From positions 2,728,001-2,792,000 of the forward strand of contig CP093061.1 in the NCBI GenBank assembly GCA_029027265.1: a stretch of 64,000 bases of DNA, given 5' to 3'. The position numbers were made by a program, and so were the translations under genes. The stretch's first letter is position 1; the number at the start of each line of letters is the position of its first letter. The stretch is from Sulfurospirillum_A sp029027265 (lineage in GTDB: Bacteria; Campylobacterota; Campylobacteria; Campylobacterales; Sulfurospirillaceae). The notes below the pieces were generated by a model that was given only the letters and a program-made list of their open reading frames with translations, made no database searches and had not been told where the DNA came from. Positions 8,448 to 16,399 of this stretch are shown in pieces.

Positions 8448-9416
8448 CAAAGCTCTAACCCCATCAACCATGTCTTGAACACATTCTACTTCACTCACTC
8501 CAAGTCGTCTTTTGTTGCTTATATCAAAAATACCCTCTTCACTTTTTGAGTGTTCGCCGTGAATTCCTCTTATCTGTAAATGATGCTTTTTACATATGTT
8601 TTCAAATTTTTGCATATCTTTTGAAAGATTTGGAAGCTTTACATGTACACTTGCTCTCATGGCAGTTCCCAAGTTTGTGGGACAACTTGTGATGAAACCC
8701 AAATGAGTGTTATATGAAAAATGTAGATTTAGTTCCAACTCTTGAAGAAACTGTACTAAACGGGCAAAAACTTCTTTTATATCTCCACCTTTTTGCATAG
8801 AAATGATGCGAAGTTGATCCTCTTCATTCACCCATACTAAAAAGGTTTTTTCTTCATTGTGATAAATCCCACGACCACTTGGCCAATCTCGATTTAAGCC
8901 AGCGGCTTTAAGAAATCTATCTCCCTCTTTAAACAAAAAGTGCTCTTTTATCAAAATTTCTCTATCTTCTTGACTCATACTTTCAAGCGAGTAATATCGT
9001 CCCTTACATGTAAGAGATTTTAAAGCATTTATAACTTTTTTTTCTACTTCATCTCTTCCCTCTTTTGAGATGTTAGTTCCAAGTGGAAAATCTGCTAAGT
9101 TTCTTCCTACTCGAATTCTAGTTGAGATAATAGACTCATCATTTATGCTAGCATTTCTCAAATCTTTTACATGTAGACATGTTTTATGTTTATCGTCTTT
9201 ACTAAAGCCATGATACTCTGCAATAATAGGATTAAATATATCACCAAATAAGGTATAAGACTCCTCATCTCCAGCGTATATTCCTATGGAACTATCCTGA
9301 TTTTTGATTCCAGAGTTTATTGCCATTTCTAAGGTATATCCACTTTTTGTTTTTAAGTTTTTTAACTTACCATACATTTCATCTGTTAAGTGTTTTTTCA
9401 TTAATAATGTTTTCAT
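8418..9416 (-). CDS. ATP:guanido phosphotransferase (arginine-kinase-like)
   Basis: 332-residue phosphagen kinase, close to the length of animal arginine kinases. ATP-binding arginines are in STRIRVGRNL. Further family motifs are DRFLKAAGLNRDWPSGRGI, FLVWVNEEDQLRI and the reactive-Cys loop CPTNLGTAMRASVHV. The C-terminal RGIHGEHSKSEEGIFDISN matches the nucleotide and guanidine end of full kinases. The N-terminal small domain is present, so this is not the shorter McsB-type protein-arginine kinase, and no mcsA or clpC is adjacent. Reaction: reversible phosphorylation of arginine or another guanidino compound by ATP. Phosphagen kinases are rare in bacteria; substrate is unproven. Confidence 0.9.
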   Translation of the reverse strand: MKTLLMKKHLTDEMYGKLKNLKTKSGYTLEMAINSGIKNQDSSIGIYAGDEESYTLFGDIFNPIIAEYHGFSKDDKHKTCLHVKDLRNASINDESIISTRIRVGRNLADFPLGTNISKEGRDEVEKKVINALKSLTCKGRYYSLESMSQEDREILIKEHFLFKEGDRFLKAAGLNRDWPSGRGIYHNEEKTFLVWVNEEDQLRIISMQKGGDIKEVFARLVQFLQELELNLHFSYNTHLGFITSCPTNLGTAMRASVHVKLPNLSKDMQKFENICKKHHLQIRGIHGEHSKSEEGIFDISNKRRLGVSEVECVQDMVDGVRALLHVEKNLYM

Positions 9417-9480
9417 AACTATATTATATCATTTCAAGTTTAATTAGGGTAATATCACTCCTAATTAAAGGAGTTGTTCA

Positions 9481-10794
9481 ATGTTAAAAACAATTATGCC
9501 ACTAAATCTAATCATTTCATTGCGATTTTTTGGTCTTTTTATAGTCCTTCCGGTTCTCTCGGTTTACGCTCTTCAATTTGAAGATGCAAATGAACTTCTT
9601 ATCGGTGTTGCTATTGGTGGGTACGCTGCAACACAAATGTTACTTCAAGTTCCATTTGGTATGCTTTCAGACAAAATTGGGCGCAAAATTACTCTAACCA
9701 TAGGACTTATTATCTTTATCATCGGCTCACTGGTTTGTGCTTTTTCAAATGATATATATATGCTTATTTTTGGTCGTCTATTACAAGGTGCTGGAGCTAT
9801 TGGAGCTGTTGCTGTTGCCATGATAAGCGACATGATAAAAGAAGAAATAAGAGCAAAAGCTATGGCTATTATGGGTGGTAGTATTGCTATTACCTTTGCA
9901 CTTTCTATGATTCTTGGTCCACTTATTAGTGGTTTTTGGGGTATAGATAAGCTTTTTCTTATCACGGCAGTCTGTGCGGCAATTGCTATCATAGTTCTTC
10001 TTACAAGAGTGGAAGATCCTCCAAAAATAACTCACGACTACAAGAGTAATAAAAAAGATATCATAAAACTTTTACAAGACAAAAACCTTATGAAAATGAA
10101 TATTACAAATATGCTTCAAAAAGGCATGATGACTCTAGCATTTTTGATTATCCCAATCATGATGGTAAGAGAGTTTGACTATGCAAAAACTGAGCTTTGG
10201 CAAGTCTACATGCCTGCCATGATTTTTGGTATATTTGCTATGGGTTTTTCAGCTGTCATGGGAGAAAAGAAAAAAAAACCAAAATTAGTTCTAATCATAG
10301 GGATTTTAATGTTTGGTCTCTCTTTTGCTATCATGGGTTTCACTAACTCTTCAACTATATTTATAGTAGGTGTTGTAGTTTTCTTTGTTGGCTTTAACGT
10401 TCATGAGCCACTATTACAATCACTAGCAAGCAAATACGCAAAGATTCACCAAAAAGGTGCAGCTCTTGGAATATTTAACTCATTTGGGCACTTTGGAACA
10501 TTTACTGGAGCTTTATGGGGTGGTCACTTTTTGAAGTGGTATGGTATGGAGTATATTGCTATGGTAGTTGCTGTTACCTGTATTTTGTGGGTTATTCTTA
10601 TCATAAGTCTTGAAAACCCAATATTTACTAAAAATATTTACTTAGACTTTGGCAAGTTTGATGATTCAAAACTTAAATCTCTAAACTCAACTAATGGCAT
10701 AGTAGAGTGGTACAAAAATGAAAATGAAAAACAACTCATCATTAAATACAACTCAAAAGATATTGCAGAAGAGAAAGTATTATCTCTTATCTAA
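9481..10794 (+). CDS. yajR: YajR-like MFS transporter with C-terminal YAM-like domain
   Basis: 437 residues, twelve predicted membrane helices, with MFS motif A at GMLSDKIGRK between TM2 and TM3. After the last helix a soluble tail of about 50 residues (about 385-437, starting LDFGKFDDSKLKSL) resembles the small ferredoxin-fold YAM domain of E. coli YajR. Substrate unknown; YajR is an inner-membrane MFS protein of unsettled function. A GGAG ribosome site precedes the ATG. Its 3' end overlaps the likely beginning of the YqaA-like gene. Confidence 0.8.
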   Translation: MLKTIMPLNLIISLRFFGLFIVLPVLSVYALQFEDANELLIGVAIGGYAATQMLLQVPFGMLSDKIGRKITLTIGLIIFIIGSLVCAFSNDIYMLIFGRLLQGAGAIGAVAVAMISDMIKEEIRAKAMAIMGGSIAITFALSMILGPLISGFWGIDKLFLITAVCAAIAIIVLLTRVEDPPKITHDYKSNKKDIIKLLQDKNLMKMNITNMLQKGMMTLAFLIIPIMMVREFDYAKTELWQVYMPAMIFGIFAMGFSAVMGEKKKKPKLVLIIGILMFGLSFAIMGFTNSSTIFIVGVVVFFVGFNVHEPLLQSLASKYAKIHQKGAALGIFNSFGHFGTFTGALWGGHFLKWYGMEYIAMVVAVTCILWVILIISLENPIFTKNIYLDFGKFDDSKLKSLNSTNGIVEWYKNENEKQLIIKYNSKDIAEEKVLSLI

Positions 10795-11201
10795 TTCTAT
10801 TTTTCACTTCCCTAGGAGCTGCAACGCTTCTTCCAGGGGGAAGTGAAGCTCTTTTACTTTACTACAAATCTGAGGGACTTAACACTCTTTTACTTCTTGG
10901 ATTTGCAACAGTTGGAAATACAATAGGTTCAGTTGTTAACTTTCTTTTAGGCAAATATGCTACTGCTTGGGCTATGAAAAAAAACTATATAAAAGCTCTA
11001 CATGTAAACAAATCTAAAATCTACTTTGATAAGTATGGAGCTTTTGCTCTACTTCTTGCTTGGACACCAATTATAGGAGACCCTATAACTTTTGTAGCAG
11101 GAATTTTACATTACAATTTTTGGAAGTTTTTGATTTTAGTTTTCATATCAAAACTTTTTCGTTACGCTTTTTTACTCTTCATTTTCAATACACTCACCTA
11201 A
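10779..11201 (+). CDS. yqaA: YqaA/DedA-type membrane protein, no canonical start
   Basis: The reading frame is open from 10746 to the TAA at 11201 but contains no ATG, GTG or TTG before the conserved core; the first ATG (10974) is far inside the domain. The protein reads FFTSLGAATLLPGGSEALLL, then LLGKY and WTPIIGDPITFVAGIL, as in the YqaA family of SNARE-associated (DedA-like) membrane proteins. An ATT at 10779, after a GAGAAAG sequence, would give 140 residues, close to the 142 of E. coli YqaA. It would overlap the MFS gene by 16 bases. Either a rare ATT start is used or the true start was lost. The start coordinate is therefore uncertain. Confidence 0.7.
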   Translation: MISYLILFFTSLGAATLLPGGSEALLLYYKSEGLNTLLLLGFATVGNTIGSVVNFLLGKYATAWAMKKNYIKALHVNKSKIYFDKYGAFALLLAWTPIIGDPITFVAGILHYNFWKFLILVFISKLFRYAFLLFIFNTLT

Positions 11202-11252
11202 CACCTACTACACACAACTGGGATATACTTAGTCAAAATATTAGGAGTTTGT

Positions 11253-11615
11253 ATGAAAAAAATTATACTCATTTTACTTTTTAGTTTTATCTCTGTATTT
11301 GCATTTGAAGAGTTAAATGCAGATAACTTTGATGAAAAAATAAAAAATAAAAAAGTAGTTGTCAATTTTCACCAAGTATGGTGACACGCTTGCCAGGCTT
11401 TAGGTAAAAGCTTACAAAAATACAATGCAAGTAAAACTGACGACATCACAATTTTTCAGGTAGATTTAGCAAAAGAACCAGATTTAGGAAAAAGGTTTGG
11501 AGTAATTGCCTTTCCAGCTGTTTTTTACATCTCATATGGAGAAGTAATGGCAGTAGAATATGGCTCCAGAACAGCCAAAGAGATGGCAGAGAATGTAAAA
11601 TACTATTTTCAGTAG
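11253..11615 (+). CDS. Thioredoxin-like selenoprotein (UxxC, in-frame TGA)
   Basis: The frame runs from ATG 11253 (AGGAG at 11243-11247) to TAG 11613-11615, with one in-frame TGA at 11382-11384. Read through, it gives 120 residues: a signal peptide (about 1-17), NKKVVVNFHQVW, then TGA-His-Ala-Cys and an intact thioredoxin-fold remainder with IFQVDLAKEPDLGKRFGVIA and the cis-Pro region FPAVFYI. The TGA stands exactly at the first Cys of the thioredoxin WCxxC motif (W43-U44-H45-A46-C47). A stem-loop with an AGGTA apical loop begins 10 bases after the TGA (next entry). All this points to selenocysteine rather than a nonsense mutation. Probably a periplasmic thiol/selenol redox protein. selA, selB and selC are not in the window. 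Confidence 0.8.
11382..11413 (+). promoter_or_regulatory. Putative bacterial SECIS element
   Basis: After the TGA at 11382-11384, AGGCTTT (11395-11401) pairs with AAAGCTT (11407-11413; one G-T wobble) around the loop AGGTA (11402-11406). Seventeen bases separate the TGA from the apical loop. Bacterial SECIS hairpins are described as lying immediately 3' of the UGA, with the apical loop about 16-37 nt away and a G early in the loop; this fits. It would bind SelB and recruit Sec-tRNA. Confidence 0.7.
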
Positions 11616-11719
11616 GGATTCTGTTTTAAATGCACTTTTTAGCTTAAACTACAAGTACTTACATATATGAAATATGCTAGCCCAATTGATAGTTTCCTTA
11701 ATTAGCTATGAAATTATGA

Positions 11720-11725
11720 TATAAT
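11720..11725 (+). promoter_or_regulatory. -10 box before the Panacea gene pair
   Basis: A perfect TATAAT (within GATATAATGC) lies 72 bases before the ATG at 11798, with no convincing -35 hexamer, as is common for sigma-70 promoters in Campylobacterota. Between it and the gene, GTATTTGTATAC is a partly palindromic stretch that could serve as an operator. The 182 bases from 11616 to 11797 show no other feature. Confidence 0.5.
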
Positions 11726-11797
11726 GCCCATATATTGAAAGGTGCTGTGTATTTGTATACATGGTTTTCGTTTTAACATTTTAAGGGAATAACAAAA

Positions 11798-12376
11798 ATG
11801 GATTACAAAAATTCCATTCAGGCTATTGATTATTTAGCTACTAAGTATACATATAATTGTACTCAAGTTAATAAAATGGCTGTTTTAAAACTTCTGTTTT
11901 TTGCAGAGCGTTATCATCTTCGTAAATATGGTCGAATGATTACAGATGATACACTTTATGCAATGAAACATGGTCCTGTTGTATCAGGGGCTAGAAATAT
12001 TTTATATTTTGATAATATAGATACAGATAACAAATATGCACAAGAAATTTTGGAAAATATAAATCAATATAATTTTATGTCTAAAAATACTCTTTCTTAT
12101 GAGGATTATGACCATTTATCTGAAACTGATAAAGAAGCCTTGTCTTTTGCTATTGAAAAATTTGGACATTTAGACGAGTGGGATTTAGTAGATGAAACAC
12201 ATAAATATCCTGAGTGGAAAAAATTTGAAAGAGAGTTTTCTGCTCATTCTGGACATAGAGAAAATATAAATATTGATGATTTATTTTCTGATAATATATC
12301 AGAAAATGACCCTTATACATGCATACCAATGGAACTTGTTAAATTATCAAAAGAATTTTATAAAACAGGATTTTAA
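11798..12376 (+). CDS. Panacea (SocA-like) domain antitoxin candidate
   Basis: 192 residues. The Panacea domain (also called SocA-like or DUF4065) is clear: AVLKLLFFAERYHLRKYGR, DDTLYAMKHGPVVSGARNIL, LSETDKEALSFAIEKFGHLD and the WDLVDETHKYPEWKKFE end. Panacea proteins are shared antitoxin modules that pair with many unrelated toxins, usually in two-gene operons, and SocA is a proteolytic adaptor. The next gene starts three bases after the stop. I infer that this is the antitoxin half of a toxin-antitoxin pair. No attC or IS sequence flanks it. Confidence 0.85.
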   Translation: MDYKNSIQAIDYLATKYTYNCTQVNKMAVLKLLFFAERYHLRKYGRMITDDTLYAMKHGPVVSGARNILYFDNIDTDNKYAQEILENINQYNFMSKNTLSYEDYDHLSETDKEALSFAIEKFGHLDEWDLVDETHKYPEWKKFEREFSAHSGHRENINIDDLFSDNISENDPYTCIPMELVKLSKEFYKTGF

Positions 12377-12379
12377 TCT

Positions 12380-12835
12380 TTGCCTAATTATGAAACTTAT
12401 GATGAAATACTTACAGCTTTAAGTACATGTACAGACTTTTCAAAAAAAGTTTTTTTATTTAAAGATAAAGATTTTAATGCAGATTCTTCCAAACATTTTT
12501 ATTTAGCTATTCCAATAAGAAAAAATGAATATATGCTTTTAGTTATGTTTTCTTCACAAATTCCAAAGATTACGAGACGTTATGAGCTTTTGGAAAAAGG
12601 TAAAGATTCTTTAGTATTTTTTGAAAAAAATGATTTAGATTTTTTAACAAGAGATAAGAGTGTAATTGATTGTAATAGTCCTATATACTACACATGTGAA
12701 AAATTAGCTTCTAAAATTGATGGTAAGCTTTCAATCATTGAAACTGACATAAACGAGGATATTATAACAGATTTAAAATTTGCAATAAAAAAAAGTTCTC
12801 ATGTAACAGATGCTATAAAAAATAAATTTTCTTAA
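12380..12835 (+). CDS. Unrecognised partner of the Panacea protein (toxin candidate)
   Basis: 151 residues, starting with TTG at 12380, three bases after the upstream stop. I do not recognise a family with certainty. The first half has beta-strand-like segments (HFYLAIPIRKNEYMLLVMF) and a later conserved-looking stretch SVIDCNSPIYYTC. This could suit a MazF/PemK-like small barrel, but no diagnostic motif confirms that. No signal peptide or membrane segment is seen. The gene's position as second gene of a Panacea operon makes it a candidate toxin; the activity is unknown. Confidence 0.6.
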   Translation: MPNYETYDEILTALSTCTDFSKKVFLFKDKDFNADSSKHFYLAIPIRKNEYMLLVMFSSQIPKITRRYELLEKGKDSLVFFEKNDLDFLTRDKSVIDCNSPIYYTCEKLASKIDGKLSIIETDINEDIITDLKFAIKKSSHVTDAIKNKFS

Positions 12836-12886
12836 TTTCTTAATTGTGATATAATTTTAAATAAAATTTAGAATGCTAAGGTGAAA

Positions 12887-13028
12887 ATGAAAGAAAAAAT
12901 TCTTACATGTAAATACTGTCGTAAGCCTTTAGAAAAGTATGATTGTTCTTTATTATTAAGTCAAGAAAGGGAAATTTTTAACTTGCATAAATAAAGATTG
13001 TATTGGTTATCTCGAGGGATGCAAATAG
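12887..13028 (+). pseudogene. Small Cys-rich zinc-finger-like ORF split by a frameshift
   Basis: ATG 12887 opens a 35-codon frame (ILTCKYCRKPLEKYDC) that ends at TAA 12992-12994. In the next frame TCINKDCIGYLEGCK follows directly and ends at TAG 13026-13028. Together they form a CxxC...C/CxxxxC...C protein of about 47 residues, which looks like one small zinc-binding protein. The frames switch near the run AAATTTTTAA (12972-12981). It could be a broken gene, a programmed frameshift or a sequencing error in a homopolymer. A TACATGTA copy encodes part of the first CxxC. Confidence 0.45.
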
Positions 13029-13130
13029 TATAATTTTTGTCATTTTTAAAACCATTTAGATATGTTTACTACTTTACATGTAAAGGGCTGTTTTTATCAT
13101 GAACCTCATGTCAAATATACCCATGACAAT

Positions 13131-13952
13131 CTAACTTTGCTTGATTATTTTAATTTCTCTTTGAGGAAATGGTATGTTTATTTTTGCAACTTTGAGTGCT
13201 TCAAATATTTTTAGATTTACATCATATTGAGTTTTGAAAAATCTTTTTGTTGGAACCCAGTAACGGTACCCAATATCTACGGAACTTTCTCCGAAATTTT
13301 CAACACCTATGATTGCCTCTTGTTCAGCTGAAACATCTTTACATGTAGAGATTACTTCTCTTATGGTATCTATTGCTTTTTGTACGTCACTGTCGTATGC
13401 AATGCCCACACTACCTTCTACTATGCGATTTACAAAAGAGTTTACTAAAACGTCACCTATCATATACTTATTTGGTACTGTTATCTGTTCTTTGTCTTCA
13501 TTGACTAAGACTGTATATGCTAGTTTTATCTCTTCAACTTCACCATAAATATCGTGTATGGTTATGGTATCACCTATTTTAAAAGGTTTTGTTGCGACTA
13601 AAACTACTCCTGCTGCAAAGTTTGAGACACTGCCTTGAAGAGCCAAACCGGCAGTTAAGGAAATTGCACCAATAGCTGCAATAAAGGGTCCAATAGAGAT
13701 ACCCAGTTTTCCAAGAGCCAAAATTCCCATCATTGTAATGACAAGGAAACGAACAAAATGAGCAATAAAATCAGCTAATGTTTCATCAATCCTGCCTTTT
13801 AACAAGTTTACTACTAGTTTATAAATATATTTTGAAGCAATAACACCAATAATAAATATAATAATAGCTCCCAAAATCTGAAAACTATAGTTTGTAATAA
13901 ACTCTATCACCACATCATAAAACTTGCTTACATTTTGTAACTCCTCTTCCAT
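13131..13952 (-). CDS. mscS: Small-conductance mechanosensitive channel (MscS family)
   Basis: 273 residues, the usual size of E. coli MscS. Three N-terminal membrane helices end in the Gly/Ala-rich pore helix (IGAISLTAGLALQGSVSNF), followed by the beta domain (KPFKIGDTITIHDIYGEVEE) and the alpha/beta vestibule domain ending in FPQREIKI. It should open under membrane tension and release solutes during hypo-osmotic shock. It stands alone, tail to tail with the preceding small gene. Confidence 0.92.
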   Translation of the reverse strand: MEEELQNVSKFYDVVIEFITNYSFQILGAIIIFIIGVIASKYIYKLVVNLLKGRIDETLADFIAHFVRFLVITMMGILALGKLGISIGPFIAAIGAISLTAGLALQGSVSNFAAGVVLVATKPFKIGDTITIHDIYGEVEEIKLAYTVLVNEDKEQITVPNKYMIGDVLVNSFVNRIVEGSVGIAYDSDVQKAIDTIREVISTCKDVSAEQEAIIGVENFGESSVDIGYRYWVPTKRFFKTQYDVNLKIFEALKVAKINIPFPQREIKIIKQS

Positions 13953-14018
13953 AAGCTCTCTCCTAAGATTAATTGTAATGTTATTCTAGCATTTTTTTAG
14001 AAGCAATAAAAAATACTA

Positions 14019-15161
14019 CTAACTTTTTGTTTTATGTTTTACTTTAGTTGATAACAAGTAGGCTAAAGTAGAAGTTATAAAAATTCCTACACAAACAGAG
14101 GTTAATGTACCATCGTGGAACAGTGTAACTATTGAAGCTATTACGCCACCAGTAGTTACATTAAAAACACCAAAAGTAGCTGACGCTGTTCCTGCGTTAT
14201 GCGGAAAATATTCAAGAATCAAAGCTGTTAAATTTCCTGAAATGATTCCAAGCATTCCTACATATAACGTAAGAAGTAGCAGCATAACCCAAAGATTTGG
14301 GTGTATAAGTGTAACTACAAAGAGTATTGAAATCAAAAATTGCATAAAAATGCCAAATTTTATAACTGAAATCATTTCATATTTTTGTATAAGCCAAATG
14401 TTAAGCCTTGCCATTATCATTATAAAAATCATATCTGCTCCAAAAAAAAGCGGAAACAAATCTGTACTCACTCCAAAGTACTCTATATAAATAAATGCTC
14501 CTTTTGAAATAAATATAAATACACCTGCAAAAATAATACCAAATAACAGTATAAGTCCTCGTACTTTTGGGTGAGTTATTACACTAAGATAAGATTCTAT
14601 AACATTTTGTTTTACATAAATTAACGTCTCTTGTATATTTATTTTAACCAACAACGCCACAACTAAAGCATATACCCCTAAAAAACAAAATATAAATTTC
14701 CAAGAAACAAAATGAATTATAAGTGCCCCAATTGCAGGTGCCATAAGAGGAGCAATCATACGAACAATGCCTATAAGTGTAAAAATTCTAGCAGCTTCTT
14801 TACCACTAAAGAGGTCTCTTGCAATTGCATTGGCGTTCACTACTATTAAACCTCCAAAAAATGCTTCTACTATTCGTAGCATATAAAGCTCAAAAAGAGA
14901 CGTTGAGAACATAATCATAAAGCTAAAAATAGAGAACCCAACAAGACCTAAAATGGAGGTTTTTTTTCTTCCAATGTTATCAGAAATAGGTCCTCCGAAA
15001 AGTTGACCTAAAGCAAAACCAAACATAAACAGCGTCAAAGAGAGTTCTATTTTCTCTATACCAACCCCAAAGCCCGCTGCCATCATAGGAATAGCTGGAA
15101 TATAGGTATCTATAGACATTGGTGCTATTGAAGATAGTGCTGCTAATATTACTATTAACAA
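14019..15161 (-). CDS. Bcr/CflA-type MFS drug exporter
   Basis: 380 residues, about twelve membrane helices, with MFS motif A at GGPISDNIGRKKTSILG and the N-terminal MSIDTYIPAIPMMA typical of the Bcr/CflA drug-resistance subfamily. The start is uncertain. TTG at 15161 gives MLIVILAAL; an in-frame ATT a few codons upstream would add INHK, and no ATG or clear ribosome site is present. It follows moeA by 17 bases and may be cotranscribed with the molybdopterin genes. Confidence 0.85.
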   Translation of the reverse strand: MLIVILAALSSIAPMSIDTYIPAIPMMAAGFGVGIEKIELSLTLFMFGFALGQLFGGPISDNIGRKKTSILGLVGFSIFSFMIMFSTSLFELYMLRIVEAFFGGLIVVNANAIARDLFSGKEAARIFTLIGIVRMIAPLMAPAIGALIIHFVSWKFIFCFLGVYALVVALLVKINIQETLIYVKQNVIESYLSVITHPKVRGLILLFGIIFAGVFIFISKGAFIYIEYFGVSTDLFPLFFGADMIFIMIMARLNIWLIQKYEMISVIKFGIFMQFLISILFVVTLIHPNLWVMLLLLTLYVGMLGIISGNLTALILEYFPHNAGTASATFGVFNVTTGGVIASIVTLFHDGTLTSVCVGIFITSTLAYLLSTKVKHKTKS

Positions 15162-15178
15162 TTTATGATTAATAATCT

Positions 15179-16399
15179 TTATAGTATTTTACTCATTGGT
15201 AAAACTCTCACTTGCTCACCTTTTTTTATAAATTTTGTTTTTTGCTCAACTCTAAGAAGAGCACTGCCATCAAGCATATTGGTTAGTATGGCACTACTGC
15301 CTTTTTTCTTTCCTTTAAGATTCACATAAAACTGTCCATTTTTAAGAAACAGATTACAAGCTGTAAACTCTGTAAAAGGAGAACGTTTTTGGTAATCTTC
15401 ATCCATAATAGCATTAATGTAATTTGCTTCAGAACTAAGCCCTTGCATCGCACGAAGTAGAGGTAAAATATAAATAAAAGCCATAACAGCTGCACTATAA
15501 GGAAACCCAGGAAGTGCCACTATGTACTTTGAGTCTATTTTTACTACTCTTATGTGCCGTCCAGGTTTCACTGAAGCACGATCTACCACATACTCAGGGT
15601 TCATGCCTTTGATTATATCTTTTACAAAATCATAATCTCCAACACTCACACCACCAGTTGTGATAACTATGTCATTATCTTTAAGAGCATCGACTATCTT
15701 TGTTTTTATAAGTTCTTTGTCATCTTGGACTATACCCACACGAGTTACATCTGCACCATTTGATTTCATAATAGCTTCAAGTGTAACGTGATTTGAGCTT
15801 CTTATCTGAGCTGGACTTGTCCTAGTTTCACCAAGGTCTAGTATCTCACTTCCAGTTGCTATGACTGCAATTCTGGGTTTACTAAAAACTGGTACTTGAA
15901 CAAAGCCAAGTTCCGCCATAAGCCCAATCTGTGCGAAACCTATAGTTGCACCTTTTTTTATAAGCACCTCACCTTCAACGTAGTTTTCCCCAACAGGACG
16001 AACTGCAAAACCAAGTGGAACAGGAGTAATAATTTTTACATCATCACCATTGACTTCAACATTTTCTATAGGAATCAGAGTATCACTTCCATCACTCATA
16101 AGTGAACCTGTGAAAGTTTTAATGCAACTTCCCTCTTCTACTTCTTCACTTATATCAGTTCCAGCTGGAACATATGAGCTAAGTTTTAGTAAGCCTTTTT
16201 CTTGGTCTGAAAATTTAATAGCATATCCGTCCATAGAAGAGGTTACATGTAAAGGTGAACTCTCTTTAGCAACAACATCAATAGCTAAAATTCTCTCAAT
16301 TGTATCTGTCAAAAAAACATTCTCTACTGGTTTAGTCACACCATCTAAAGAATCTATTAAATTCTCTATCGTCTCATCAAAATCTTTAAATTTACTCAT
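15179..16399 (-). CDS. moeA: Molybdopterin molybdenumtransferase MoeA
   Basis: 406 residues, the typical MoeA length. It inserts molybdate into adenylylated molybdopterin to give active molybdenum cofactor. Diagnostic segments are the N-terminal SSMDGYAIK, the central MoCF domain with IATGSEI and DIVITTGGVSVGDYD, and the C-terminal domain ending QVRVLPM. It overlaps moaE by four bases, in the order ltaE, moaD, moaE, moeA. Molybdenum-enzyme biogenesis fits nitrate or formate respiration in this group. Confidence 0.95.
   Translation of the reverse strand: MSKFKDFDETIENLIDSLDGVTKPVENVFLTDTIERILAIDVVAKESSPLHVTSSMDGYAIKFSDQEKGLLKLSSYVPAGTDISEEVEEGSCIKTFTGSLMSDGSDTLIPIENVEVNGDDVKIITPVPLGFAVRPVGENYVEGEVLIKKGATIGFAQIGLMAELGFVQVPVFSKPRIAVIATGSEILDLGETRTSPAQIRSSNHVTLEAIMKSNGADVTRVGIVQDDKELIKTKIVDALKDNDIVITTGGVSVGDYDFVKDIIKGMNPEYVVDRASVKPGRHIRVVKIDSKYIVALPGFPYSAAVMAFIYILPLLRAMQGLSSEANYINAIMDEDYQKRSPFTEFTACNLFLKNGQFYVNLKGKKKGSSAILTNMLDGSALLRVEQKTKFIKKGEQVRVLPMSKIL

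Noticed and set aside
11253..11384. Reading the thioredoxin-like gene as a pseudogene ended by a nonsense codon
   Set aside because: The stop is TGA, falls exactly on the first active-site Cys, the frame after it is intact with conserved features, and a SECIS-like hairpin follows.
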